From CAMDHY01 sp046156265 (GTDB lineage: Bacteria > Pseudomonadota > Alphaproteobacteria > Rhizobiales > Segnochrobactraceae), in NCBI RefSeq assembly GCF_046156265.1, contig NZ_JAWDIR010000011.1, positions 310,001 through 374,000 of the forward strand: DNA of 64,000 nt, read 5' to 3'. The translations under genes and the position numbers were made by a program. The notes below the pieces were generated by a model, which was given only the letters and a program-made list of their open reading frames with translations, had not been told where the DNA came from and made no database searches. Shown here in pieces: positions 8,103 through 16,456 of the stretch; position 1 is the stretch's first letter, and the number at the start of each line of letters is the position of its first letter.

Positions 8103-8429
8103 TCAGCGCGGCCGGCAGGAGTTCTCGACGATGCGTCCGTCGATCAGGCCGATGCCGTGGCCCAGCCACTTCCGGCACTCGGCCTCGGTCGCGAAGCAGC
8201 CGACGAACGACACCGGCACCATCAGGTCGCTCATCAGCGACGTCGTCTGGCCGGAGGCCCGGCCGATCCAAGGCAGGTTCGGGTTGGCCTCGCACTTCGG
8301 CGTCGCAGCGCGGAAGGCGATCACCCGGTTGTAGTCGGCCGCGGCCGGTACTGCGGAGAATACCATCGCCACCGCGGCGGCGGAGAGGGCGGCGGCTAGG
8401 CGGGGGAGACGGGGCGTGGCGGCGAGCAT
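8103..8429 (-). CDS. Small exported four-cysteine protein, paralogue 2
   Basis: A 108-residue protein. A signal peptide of about 31 residues (hydrophobic core, then VPAAAD) precedes a mature domain with cysteines at 46, 78, 85 and 105. It is clearly homologous to its neighbour at 7686: both share LPWIGR.SG, PVSFVGCFATEAEC and the GLID.RIV.NSC end. ATG 8429 is preferred because GGAG is seven bases upstream, and the frame above it reads without signal-peptide character. Function unknown; the tandem arrangement suggests duplication. Confidence 0.75.
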   Translation of the reverse strand: MLAATPRLPRLAAALSAAAVAMVFSAVPAAADYNRVIAFRAATPKCEANPNLPWIGRASGQTTSLMSDLMVPVSFVGCFATEAECRKWLGHGIGLIDGRIVENSCRPR

Positions 8430-8578
8430 CGGAGAACTCCCAGGTGGCGCCAGCGCCCGGCTCAAAGGGCCGGTCGCAGCGCACCACAACAGCGATGGCC
8501 CGGCACAGCGCCAGAGCCGATGCTGCCGAGATAGGGCTGCGCAGGCGTGGCACAACCACCGCCGGCCTCACGCCTGCG

Positions 8579-8908
8579 TCAGGCGGTGCGGCACTCGTTG
8601 TAGATGATGCGGCCACTCACGGCGATGAGGGCGAAGCGACGCCAGGCGTTGCACTGTTCCTGGGTCGGGAAGCAGCCGACCAGCGAGACGACCTTCGTGC
8701 CCGGCATCAGCAGCATCTGGCCCGAAACGCGGCCAACCCAGGGGCCGGTGTTGACGGCGTCGCAAGCGGGCGTCTCGGCCTGGATGCGCGCCAGCGTGAA
8801 CGGGCTCGCGTCGAGCACGGGGGCACAGGATGCGGTCAGCAACGCGCCCACGGCAGCGACCCCGGCGATCACCGGGAGCCGGCGAACTCTCGACACGTCC
8901 TTCACCAT
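8579..8908 (-). CDS. Small four-cysteine protein, paralogue 3 (putative lipoprotein)
   Basis: A 109-residue protein whose N-terminal hydrophobic segment ends in LLTASC at residue 28, a weak lipobox. It could therefore be a lipoprotein, unlike its two neighbours. The mature domain carries cysteines 49, 79, 86 and 106 with GPWVGRVSG and VGCFPTQEQCNAW, keeping the C-x6-C-x19-C spacing. ATG 8908 is chosen over an in-frame GTG at 8941 because of the AAAGGG upstream. Function unknown. Confidence 0.7.
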   Translation of the reverse strand: MVKDVSRVRRLPVIAGVAAVGALLTASCAPVLDASPFTLARIQAETPACDAVNTGPWVGRVSGQMLLMPGTKVVSLVGCFPTQEQCNAWRRFALIAVSGRIIYNECRTA

Positions 8909-9048
8909 CGACCCGGCCCTTTCGCGAATCACGCTCGCCACTCGTCGTCCCGTCGCCGCTCAAACTAGGCGCAAATGCCCGAGCGGAAAAGGCGGAGCCT
9001 GCCCGACTGCTGCCGCGCGCCAAACGGCACGGCATCGCTGGAACAGGA

Positions 9049-9076
9049 AAGGGGCGGCTCCGTGGAACCGCCCCTT
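9049..9076 (-). terminator. Terminator downstream of mucR
   Basis: AAGGGGCGG (9049-9057) pairs with CCGCCCCTT (9068-9076). On the minus strand the stem is followed by TTTCCTGTTCC. It lies about 90 bases past the mucR stop. Confidence 0.6.
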
Positions 9077-9163
9077 GTTCGACCCGCATCGGCTCGTGGC
9101 CGACGCGTCGGTTCAGGCGTCGACGGCGCATGGTCTCCGTCGATTGCCGGGTCTCTCAGCGCG

Positions 9164-9580
9164 TCACTTGCCGCGGCGGCGCTGCTGGCCGAGGCCCATC
9201 TTCTTGGCGAGCTCGGAGCGAGCGGCCGCGTAGTTCGGGGCGACCATCGGATAGTCGGCCGCCAGGCCCCACTTCTCGCGATACTCTTCCGGCGTCAGGT
9301 CGTAGTGGGTGCGAAGGTGCCGCTTCAGCGACTTGAACTTCTTCCCGTCCTCGAGGCAGACGATGTAGTCGGGCGTCACCGACTTCTTCACCGGAACGGC
9401 CGGCTTCAGCGGCTCCGGCGCGGCCTCGACCTCACCGGTGTTCGTCTTCTGCAGCGCGGCATAGACGTCCGAGATGAGGGCGGGCAGATCGGCGGCCGGC
9501 ACCGTGTTGTTGCTCACATAAGCCGAGACGATGTCGGCGGCGAGATCGATCAGATCGGCGTTGTCATTCAGTTCGTTCAT
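9164..9580 (-). CDS. mucR: MucR/Ros-family zinc-finger transcriptional regulator
   Basis: A 138-residue regulator. The C-terminal half holds the Ros/MucR zinc finger, with C75, H88 and H92 in CLEDGKKFKSLKRHLRTH; the second cysteine of Ros is replaced by D78, as in many MucR proteins. The N-terminal helical part (residues 1-45) is the oligomerisation region of the family. MucR proteins are global repressors of exopolysaccharide, motility and cell-cycle genes in Alphaproteobacteria and repress themselves at AT-rich sites. ATG 9580 gives the standard length; the frame continues upstream without similarity. Confidence 0.92.
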   Translation of the reverse strand: MNELNDNADLIDLAADIVSAYVSNNTVPAADLPALISDVYAALQKTNTGEVEAAPEPLKPAVPVKKSVTPDYIVCLEDGKKFKSLKRHLRTHYDLTPEEYREKWGLAADYPMVAPNYAAARSELAKKMGLGQQRRRGK

Positions 9581-9733
9581 CGCAGGTTCGCTGAGTTCGT
9601 TGTTTCTGATTGGATCGGATGGAATCGCGTCGCAGTCGTGGGTGCGTCGTCCGCGTCGAGAAGAAGCATCGTCCGGCTGCGATGGGCCCGAAAAGTGGCC
9701 ACCGAGGGTCGGCAGTCGCGGCAAACGTATAAA

Positions 9734-9752
9734 TGTATTCCGAGAGAATACA
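9734..9752. promoter_or_regulatory. Inverted repeat in the AT-rich mucR upstream region
   Basis: TGTATTC (9734-9740) and GAATACA (9746-9752) are perfect inverted arms around CGAGA, inside the locally AT-rich part of the 277-base gap between mucR and the antiporter operon. It is a plausible mucR promoter or autoregulatory site, given that MucR binds AT-rich DNA. No other feature was seen in this gap. Confidence 0.4.
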
Positions 9753-9857
9753 AGTCTTCTCGACCCTGCGGCTGTGGGTCATCACCAACTGTCATGCTGA
9801 TGCAATTCGCCGCTGGGCGCGGGGGCACTTCCCCCGCAGACCTTTGCAGCCCTGCCG

Positions 9858-10256
9858 TCAATGCGCTGGGCTTCCGGCGGGTGATTCTCCGCCGGCCGCC
9901 GGTGGCGGGCTGCTGGTGTCGGCGGGCGGGGCCGACGCGAGCGCATCGACGTGGGTGGCGGCGCACGGTCGGTAGCCGACCTGATAGGAAGCGCGGGCAA
10001 GCAGGTGGGCCGAGATCGGCGCCGTCAGCATGAAGAACACCACGCCGGCGATCGCTCGCGTCACCACGTCGAGCTCCAGCGAATGCACCGCCACCGCGAT
10101 GAGCGCCATGCCGGAGCCGAGCGTGCCGGCTTTGCTCGCCGCGTGCATGCGCATGTATACGTCCGGGAGACGCAGGATGCCGATCGCCGCCACCAGCGTG
10201 AACAGCGCACCGCCGATCAGCAGCAGCCCGACGACGACGTTGAGAATGTCGATCAC
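9858..10256 (-). CDS. mnhG: Multisubunit Na+(K+)/H+ antiporter subunit G
   Basis: A 132-residue membrane protein, last gene of the Mrp/Pha-type antiporter operon. It has three hydrophobic segments and the MnhG element RLPDVYMRMHAASKAGTLG (about 28-46). The tail after about residue 100 is Pro/Ala/Ser-rich and not part of the conserved domain. It begins with GTG overlapping the mnhF stop (GTGA). MrpG is a small required subunit of the complex exchanging cytoplasmic Na+ or K+ for protons. Confidence 0.9.
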   Translation of the reverse strand: MIDILNVVVGLLLIGGALFTLVAAIGILRLPDVYMRMHAASKAGTLGSGMALIAVAVHSLELDVVTRAIAGVVFFMLTAPISAHLLARASYQVGYRPCAATHVDALASAPPADTSSPPPAAGGESPAGSPAH

Positions 10257-10609
10257 GGCGCGCCTCCCTCGATCCGGCGGTCGCTCGCGTCGGGTCGGCC
10301 GTCCGCGCCTTCGCCGCCCTCCTCTCCGGCCCGGCCCCGCGACAGCACGAAGCGGGCGAGCGCCACCGTCGACAGGAACCCGACGAGCCCGAGGGCGATG
10401 GCGATGTCGACGTAGAGCGTGAAGCCCGCCTTGACGCCCATGGTGGCGATGAAGCCGATCACGGCCGCGATCAGCATGTCGAGGGCGAGGATGCGGTCGG
10501 GCAGGGTCGGTCCACGCACGATGCGAACGACGATCAGCACGAGGGCGGCCGACAGGACGAGCAGCGAGGCGTCGGTCGCCATCGACAGGAAGCTCTGGCT
10601 CCAGCTCAT
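10253..10609 (-). CDS. mnhF: Multisubunit Na+(K+)/H+ antiporter subunit F
   Basis: A 118-residue protein with three membrane segments and the MnhF/PhaF core VRGPTLPDRILALD (about 30-43), followed by an acidic Gly-rich cytoplasmic tail. The start overlaps the mnhE stop (ATGA) and the end overlaps mnhG. It belongs to the Mrp complex in the inner membrane. Stoichiometric production with neighbours is implied by the overlaps. Confidence 0.9.
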   Translation of the reverse strand: MSWSQSFLSMATDASLLVLSAALVLIVVRIVRGPTLPDRILALDMLIAAVIGFIATMGVKAGFTLYVDIAIALGLVGFLSTVALARFVLSRGRAGEEGGEGADGRPDASDRRIEGGAP

Positions 10610-11079
10610 CGGAACACCTCCCGGATGCGCCGCTCGAAGCCGTCGCGGATGTCGGCGATCGCCGCATCCACATCCGGAACGTCGATGCAGTGGACGTAGA
10701 GCGTCTTGCGGTCCTCGGAGACGTCGATCGACAGCGTACCGGGGGTCAGCGTGATCAGGTTGGCGAGCAGCGTGATCTCGATGTCCCGCTCCAGCGACAG
10801 CGGGAAGGCGATGATCCCGGGCTTCAGGTCGAGGCGCGGCGTCAGCACCGTGACCGCCACCTTCACCGCCGACTTCACGAGCTCCTTGAGGAACAGCCAG
10901 ATCAGGCCGATCACGCGGTAGCCGCGGCCGAAGTAACCGTCGGTCCCGAGCTGCTCGCGGATCAGCGCCAGGCAGAAGGCGCCGAGCACGAAGCCGAAGG
11001 TGAGATTGAGGACGTCGAAGGAGCCCGTCATGGCCCCCCAGGCGATGGCGAGCAGGATGTTGGCGAGGAACAGCGTCAT
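10606..11079 (-). CDS. mnhE: Multisubunit Na+(K+)/H+ antiporter subunit E
   Basis: A 157-residue protein with two N-terminal membrane helices and a soluble C-terminal part containing ANLITLTPGTLSIDVS, the MnhE/PhaE family hallmark. ATG 11079 overlaps the mnhD stop (ATGA), and the end overlaps the mnhF start. The subunit is needed for Mrp complex function. The frame is open far upstream, but only as antisense or shadow of mnhD. Confidence 0.9.
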   Translation of the reverse strand: MTLFLANILLAIAWGAMTGSFDVLNLTFGFVLGAFCLALIREQLGTDGYFGRGYRVIGLIWLFLKELVKSAVKVAVTVLTPRLDLKPGIIAFPLSLERDIEITLLANLITLTPGTLSIDVSEDRKTLYVHCIDVPDVDAAIADIRDGFERRIREVFR

Positions 11080-12629
11080 GGTCGCGCCTCCGGGAAGACG
11101 GAGGAGAGATAGCCGGCGGGATCGATCAGCCCCCGTGCTCCTTCCGAGGCGACGGCGACGAGCGGCTGCGGCAGGACGCCGAGGACGGCGATCGCGGCAG
11201 CAAGCCCGACGCCGACCAGCGGACCGACAATGCCGGCCGTGCCCGCGGCCGGGCGGCCCTCCGGCGCGTCCCGCCAGACGGCGAACAGGAAGACGCGGCC
11301 GAGCGCCAGCGTCACCAGGAAGCCCGAGACGAGGATGGCGGCGGCGATCCAGCCGGCGTCGGCCGAGAGTGCCGCGCGCACCAGCATCGCCTTCGGCCAG
11401 AAGCCGGAGAACGGCGGCAGCCCGGAGGCGGAGAGCACCATGATGAGGAAGAGCGCCGCGACGAGCGGGCTCGCCCGCCAGATGCCGCCGGCCTGGTGCA
11501 GCGACGAGGTGCCGGCGATGCGCTCGGTGAGGCCGAGCGTCAGGTAGATCGCGGTCATCGCCAGCATCGAGTGGACCGCGTAGGCGATGGCGCCGGCGTA
11601 GCCCGCCTCGCTGCCGAGCGCGAGCCCGGCCAGCATGTTGCCGATGCCGGCGATGACCACCCATCCGAGGGTGCGGCGGATCTCGCTCTCGGCCAGCGCC
11701 GCGAGCGCCGGCACGAGCAGCGTCAGTGCCGCCACCCACGTGATGACGTCGGCGAGCATCAGGCGTTCGCCCGGCATCAGCATGGCGAGAACCCGGATCA
11801 GCGCATAGACGCCGACCTTGGTCAGGAGGCCGGCGAAGATGGCGCCGACGATGATCTTCGGTGTGTGGTAGGACGCCGGCAGCCAGAAGCCGAGCGGGAA
11901 GGCGGCCGCCTTCATGGCGAAGGCGAGCAGGAAGAGCATCGCGATCGTCGTGATCGCGCCGCCCTCCGGCAGGGCCGCCACCCTCGCCGTGATGTCGGCC
12001 ATGTTGAGTGTGCCGACGAGGCCGTAGAGCGCGCCGGTGGTGATCAGGAACAGCGTCGTGGCGATCAGGTTGAGGACGCCGTACTTCACCGCGCCGTCGA
12101 GTTGGCGCGGCTCGCCGCCGAGCACGATCAGCCCGAACGACGCGATCAGCAGGACCTCGAACCAGACATAGAGGTTGAACAGGTCGCCGGTGCAGAAGGC
12201 GCCGGACACGCCGGTGACGAGCAGCAGCAGCAATGGATAGAAGCCGAAGCGCCGGTCGCCCACCGTCACGTCCGTCGCCGAATAGACGGCGACTGCCAGC
12301 CCGGCGACGCCGGCCGTCAGCGCCAGCACGGCCCCGAGGGCGTCGACGGTGAAGGCGATGCCGAAGGGCGGCAGCCACCGCCCCATCATCATGGTCAGCG
12401 GGCCTTCGGCGAGGACGCGGGACAGCAAGGCCGCCTCGCAGGCGACGAGCAGCGCGAGGACGACGATCGCGATCACCGGCTGGAGCCTGGGCAGGTTGCG
12501 CAGGAACAGCGACAGCGCGCCGCCGATTAGCGGCAGAGCCACCGGCGCGACGATGAGCAGGTCGGCAAGGCGCGTCGGCGCCGTGACCATGGCGCGGGTG
12601 AGATCGACGGCGGTGGCGTCGACGGCCAT
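11076..12629 (-). CDS. mnhD: Multisubunit Na+(K+)/H+ antiporter subunit D (NuoN/NuoM-like)
   Basis: A 517-residue polytopic protein of the proton-translocating NADH-quinone oxidoreductase subunit family. It shows CTGDLFNLYVWFEVLL (about 141-156, with the conserved glutamate), KAAAFPLGFWLP with the channel lysine, and ASGLPPFSGFWPK. MrpD is one of the two large antiporter subunits related to complex I ND subunits. Start overlaps the mnhC stop by one base (TGATG). Length is normal. Confidence 0.93.
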   Translation of the reverse strand: MAVDATAVDLTRAMVTAPTRLADLLIVAPVALPLIGGALSLFLRNLPRLQPVIAIVVLALLVACEAALLSRVLAEGPLTMMMGRWLPPFGIAFTVDALGAVLALTAGVAGLAVAVYSATDVTVGDRRFGFYPLLLLLVTGVSGAFCTGDLFNLYVWFEVLLIASFGLIVLGGEPRQLDGAVKYGVLNLIATTLFLITTGALYGLVGTLNMADITARVAALPEGGAITTIAMLFLLAFAMKAAAFPLGFWLPASYHTPKIIVGAIFAGLLTKVGVYALIRVLAMLMPGERLMLADVITWVAALTLLVPALAALAESEIRRTLGWVVIAGIGNMLAGLALGSEAGYAGAIAYAVHSMLAMTAIYLTLGLTERIAGTSSLHQAGGIWRASPLVAALFLIMVLSASGLPPFSGFWPKAMLVRAALSADAGWIAAAILVSGFLVTLALGRVFLFAVWRDAPEGRPAAGTAGIVGPLVGVGLAAAIAVLGVLPQPLVAVASEGARGLIDPAGYLSSVFPEARP

Positions 12630-13006
12630 CAGTAGCCTCCCGGCGGTGGCGGCTCGTGCGCCGGTTCGGCCAGGCGCATCTCGTCCACCGCATCGGTGCC
12701 GAGTTCCTGGTAGGCGCGATAGGCGAGCACCAGCAGGAAGGTGAAGAACGAGAACGAGATGACGATGGCTGTGAGGATCAACGCCTGCGGCAGCGGATTC
12801 GCCGTCTCGACGAGCGGCACCATCGCATCCACCGGAACCACCGGCGGCACTTCCCGCACGAGCCGTCCCGCCGTGAAGATCAGCAGGTTCACGGCGTTTC
12901 CGAGGATGGCGATGCCGAGCATGATGCGGATGATCTGCCGCGACAGCATCAGGTAGATCGCGGCGGTGAAGAACAGCCCGATCAGGACGGCGAAGACGTC
13001 CTCCAT
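12629..13006 (-). CDS. mnhC: Multisubunit Na+(K+)/H+ antiporter subunit C (NuoK-like)
   Basis: A 125-residue protein with three membrane helices resembling NuoK: IRIMLGIAILGNAVNLLIF in helix 2 and PQALILTAIVISFS in helix 3. The C-terminal tail is acidic and Pro-rich. It begins directly at the mnhB stop and overlaps mnhD by one base. MrpC is a required small subunit next to MrpD. Confidence 0.92.
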   Translation of the reverse strand: MEDVFAVLIGLFFTAAIYLMLSRQIIRIMLGIAILGNAVNLLIFTAGRLVREVPPVVPVDAMVPLVETANPLPQALILTAIVISFSFFTFLLVLAYRAYQELGTDAVDEMRLAEPAHEPPPPGGY

Positions 13007-13440
13007 CAGTGGTCCTCCCCCTGGTCGATGTCGCGCTCCTCGAGACTGAGCAGGATCGAGGTGATGGCGCCGAGCACCACGAGGTAGACGCCGATGTCGA
13101 AGACGAGCACGGTCGACAGCGGCAGCTCCGTGCCGAAGACGGTCGGGTAGGTCCACAGGGCCGTCAGGTACGGCAGGCCGACAGCCAGCGCCGGGAGGCC
13201 GGAAAGTCCCGACAACAGCAGGCCCAGCGCCGAAATCGCCACCGGGTGCAGCACCATCGCCCGCCGCACCGGCGCGACGCCGCAGGCGATGCCGTAGATG
13301 GCCAGGGCCGAGGCGCCGATCAGCCCGCCGATGAAGCCGCCCCCCGGCTCGTTGTGGCCGCGCAGCAGCACGAACACCGAGAACACCATCATCAGGGCGG
13401 TGAGGAACGGGGCAATGGTGCGGAAGATGACCGTGTTCAC
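13006..13440 (-). CDS. mnhB: Multisubunit Na+(K+)/H+ antiporter subunit B
   Basis: A 144-residue protein with four hydrophobic segments and the MnhB motif RGHNEPGGGFIGGL (about 27-40). It is encoded separately from subunit A, so this is a seven-gene operon rather than the six-gene phaAB-fusion type known in some rhizobia. Start overlaps the end of mnhA by four bases (ATGA... register), and the stop abuts mnhC. Confidence 0.92.
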   Translation of the reverse strand: MNTVIFRTIAPFLTALMMVFSVFVLLRGHNEPGGGFIGGLIGASALAIYGIACGVAPVRRAMVLHPVAISALGLLLSGLSGLPALAVGLPYLTALWTYPTVFGTELPLSTVLVFDIGVYLVVLGAITSILLSLEERDIDQGEDH

Positions 13441-15815
13441 GAGCCGACCTCCGTCGTCGCCGCGACCGGTGCCGGCGTGGGTGTTGCTGCGACGGGCCGG
13501 CGTCGGGATCGCAGGCCGATCACTGCCAGCACGGCGAGGCCCGTCACCATGACCACGGCGATCTCGCCGAGGGTGTCTAGGCCGCGGAAGTCGACGATGA
13601 TGACGTTGACGATGTTGCGCCCGTGAGCGATCGCCCGGCTGTTTTCAGCAAAGAAGTCCGACAGCGCGCTGTTGAAGGGCTGCCCGACGACGGCAAGCAG
13701 CAGCACTGTGAATCCGACCCCGGCGGCGCCGGCGATGACAAGGTCGCGCGCTGCGGTAAGCGGCGGTCGGTGGTCGCTCGGCGTGAGATCGAGCCGCACC
13801 ATCACGAGCGCCAGGATGACCACCGACAGCGTCTCGACCATGAACTGCGTGAACGACAGGTCGGGCGCACCGAACAGCATGAACAGCACCGCCACCGCAA
13901 AGCCCTGGATGCCGAGCGCGATGATCGCGACGAGCCGGCTCGCGGCCGTCATCACGACGATCAGGCCGAGCACGGCGATGCCGAGGATCGCCCACTCGTA
14001 GATCGCCACGTCCGGCCAGACGGGAGCGCGGACGGTGACGCCGAGCAGCAGCGGCGGCGCCAGCAGGGCCGCCACGACGAACAGCATCGTCGTGGTGATG
14101 TAGACCTCGAGGCCGCCCGGCTGCACGAGACGGCGCACCACGGTGGCGAGGCGGACGAGACCGGAGACGGCCTGGTCGAAGCAGCGGTCCGGGCCCCAGC
14201 CGACGGCCGTGGTCACCCCGGCGACGGCCGCACGCAGGCGGGCGAGCCCGAGATAGGCGACGATGCCGAGCGCGATCGTCACCAGCGACAGGATCACCGC
14301 CGCGCCGATGTAGGTCGGGATCAGGTGCAGGTCGGTCTCGAACGGCCGGCCGAGGATGCTCGACACGATCGGGCCGGCGACGTTGGTGCCGGTCCAGGAC
14401 GTCCAGATGGCCAGCGCGGGTGCGGCGAGCGCCAGCACCATCGGCCCGAGCCACAGCGACGGTGGCGCCTCGTGGGCGTGCTTCGGCGTATGCACCTCCG
14501 GTCCGGCGAACGGCTTCAGGGCGACGGCGAAGGCGATGGCGAACATCAGCACGTTGCCGATCACCGCGGCGGCGACGAGCATCGTCGCGCCGTCGAGATT
14601 GGCGAGCCCATCATAGAGCACTTCCTTGGCGAGGAAGCCGATGAACGGCGGCAGCCCGCCCATCGACAGCGCCGCCAGCATCGCCGCGACGAAGGTGATC
14701 GGCATCGCCTTGCGCAGGCCGCCGAGCTTCGTCACGTCGCGCGTGCCGGCCTCGTGGTCGATGCCGCCGGCGACCATGAACAGCGCGCCCTTGAACAGCG
14801 AATGGGCGACGAGATAGAGCGCCGCACCTTCGATGACGCGCGCGTCGCTGGTGCCGATCAGCATGACGAGCAGGCCGAGCGAGGCGACTGTCGTCTGCGC
14901 CAGCATCAGCTTGAGGTCGGTCTGCCGGACGGCGAGCAGCGCACCCGTGAGCAGCGTCAGGCCGCCGAAGAGCGGCAGCACGGTCGTCCACAGTGCCGTG
15001 TCGCCCAGCGCCGGCTGCATGCGCATCAAGAGGTAGACGCCGGCCTTCACCATCGTCGCCGAATGGAGATAGGCCGACACCGGCGTCGGCGCCTCCATGG
15101 CGTTCGGCAGCCAGAAGTGGAACGGCACCTGCGCCGACTTGGTGAACGCGCCGGCGAGCACCAGCACGAAGATCGCCACGTAGAACGGGCTCTCCTTCAG
15201 CCCGCCGCCGAGCGCCAGCAGCCCCGACATCGAGGTGACGCCGCCGACCCAGCCGGCGAGCAGCAGGCCGGCGAGGAGCGCCAGTCCGCCGCCGCCGGTG
15301 ACCACCAGCGCCTGCAGGGCGGCGCGGCGGGCCGCGGCGCGCGCGTGGTCGAAGCCGATCAGCAGGAACGACGTGATCGACGTCAGTTCCCAGAACACGA
15401 ACAGCGACAGAAGGTCGTCGGCGAGCACGAGGCCGAGCATCGCGCCCATGAACATCAGCATGAACGAGAAGAAGCGCCCCTGCTGCGGATGCCCCTTCAG
15501 GTAGCCGCCGGCGTAGACGATGATGAATGTGCCGATGCCGGTGATCAAAAGTGCGAAGATCAGCGACAGCCCGTCGATCAGCATCTGGTAGCGGACGCCG
15601 AGGGATGGCACCCAGTCGACGCCGAAGACGAAGCGCTGGCCCTCGGAGACCGGGCCGAGATAGCCGAGGAAGTGGACGAACATCGCCGCCGGCACCAGCG
15701 CGAGCAGCCAGCCGGCATTGTGGCGCAGCACCGCCGTCAGCAGCGGCGCGAGGAGGGCTGCGACGAACGGCAGGAGAGCGACCGCGAGCGTTGAGGCGTT
15801 CGCGGCGTCCTGCAT
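13437..15815 (-). CDS. mnhA: Multisubunit Na+(K+)/H+ antiporter subunit A (NuoL-like)
   Basis: A 792-residue polytopic protein and first gene of the operon. The N-terminal two thirds are NuoL-like, with LFVFWELTSITSFLLIGF, HFWLPNAMEAPTPVSAYLHS and a GLPPFIGFLAKE segment. The C-terminal part is the MrpA-specific NuoJ/MrpB-like region (FGAPDLSFTQFMVET). It is a large ion-translocating subunit of the complex. ATG 15815 gives near-standard MrpA length (about 800); the open frame above it has no membrane character. The operon gives resistance to Na+ or K+ and alkaline pH in characterised bacteria. Confidence 0.93.
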   Translation of the reverse strand: MQDAANASTLAVALLPFVAALLAPLLTAVLRHNAGWLLALVPAAMFVHFLGYLGPVSEGQRFVFGVDWVPSLGVRYQMLIDGLSLIFALLITGIGTFIIVYAGGYLKGHPQQGRFFSFMLMFMGAMLGLVLADDLLSLFVFWELTSITSFLLIGFDHARAAARRAALQALVVTGGGGLALLAGLLLAGWVGGVTSMSGLLALGGGLKESPFYVAIFVLVLAGAFTKSAQVPFHFWLPNAMEAPTPVSAYLHSATMVKAGVYLLMRMQPALGDTALWTTVLPLFGGLTLLTGALLAVRQTDLKLMLAQTTVASLGLLVMLIGTSDARVIEGAALYLVAHSLFKGALFMVAGGIDHEAGTRDVTKLGGLRKAMPITFVAAMLAALSMGGLPPFIGFLAKEVLYDGLANLDGATMLVAAAVIGNVLMFAIAFAVALKPFAGPEVHTPKHAHEAPPSLWLGPMVLALAAPALAIWTSWTGTNVAGPIVSSILGRPFETDLHLIPTYIGAAVILSLVTIALGIVAYLGLARLRAAVAGVTTAVGWGPDRCFDQAVSGLVRLATVVRRLVQPGGLEVYITTTMLFVVAALLAPPLLLGVTVRAPVWPDVAIYEWAILGIAVLGLIVVMTAASRLVAIIALGIQGFAVAVLFMLFGAPDLSFTQFMVETLSVVILALVMVRLDLTPSDHRPPLTAARDLVIAGAAGVGFTVLLLAVVGQPFNSALSDFFAENSRAIAHGRNIVNVIIVDFRGLDTLGEIAVVMVTGLAVLAVIGLRSRRRPVAATPTPAPVAATTEVGS

Positions 15816-16026
15816 GTCCGGTCGGCTCCGTCGCTGTGGGCGGTATGGTCGGGCAGTTCCCCGCCGACGACACGCTCGGGTCATAGCGGCGCCGTCCGGT
15901 CCTCGCAAGCGTGCAACCGGTCGCGCCCCCGGGTTATCGCCAGGAGTGTGCCGGTTGCCGCAAGTCGATCGGAAGCCTATCTCTGGCGGCGAAGGCTTTG
16001 TTCCCGTCAGCAGTGGAGAACACGAG

Positions 16027-16446
16027 ATGACCGCGCCCGCAACGTCCGCGCCCAAGGTCGTGAAATCCGACGACGAGTGGCGCTCGCAGCTGACACCGGA
16101 GCAGTTCTACGTCACGCGGCAGCACGGCACCGAGCGCGCCTTCACCGGCCCGCATCTCGACGAGAAGCGCGACGGCACCTACGCCTGCATCGCCTGCGGC
16201 ACGCCGCTGTTCTCGTCCGAAACGAAATATGATTCCGGCTCCGGCTGGCCGAGCTTCTTCTCGCCGGTCTCGAAGGATGCGGTGCGCGAGATCGAGGACG
16301 TCTCGCACGGCATGCGCCGCGTCGAGATCCGCTGCGCCACCTGCGACGCCCATCTCGGCCACGTCTTCCCCGACGGCCCGGGGCCGACGGGGCTGCGCTA
16401 CTGCATGAATGGCACGGCGCTCGACTTCGACCCCGAGAAAGGCTGA
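16027..16446 (+). CDS. msrB: Peptide-methionine (R)-S-oxide reductase
   Basis: A 139-residue MsrB, which reduces methionine-R-sulfoxide in proteins with thioredoxin as reductant. Two CxxC zinc-binding pairs are present (C54/C57 and C103/C106), with GSGWPSFF at 71-78 and the catalytic cysteine C126 in RYCMN. No signal peptide is seen, so it is cytosolic. It is divergent from the antiporter operon and is followed after 10 bases by oligopeptidase B, probably on the same transcript. Confidence 0.95.
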   Translation: MTAPATSAPKVVKSDDEWRSQLTPEQFYVTRQHGTERAFTGPHLDEKRDGTYACIACGTPLFSSETKYDSGSGWPSFFSPVSKDAVREIEDVSHGMRRVEIRCATCDAHLGHVFPDGPGPTGLRYCMNGTALDFDPEKG

Positions 16447-16456
16447 TACCGCCTCC

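Noticed and set aside
13623..15794. 723-codon plus-strand frame
   Set aside because: It is antisense to mnhA and extremely rich in Arg, Gln, Asp and His, as expected from the reverse of a membrane-protein gene.
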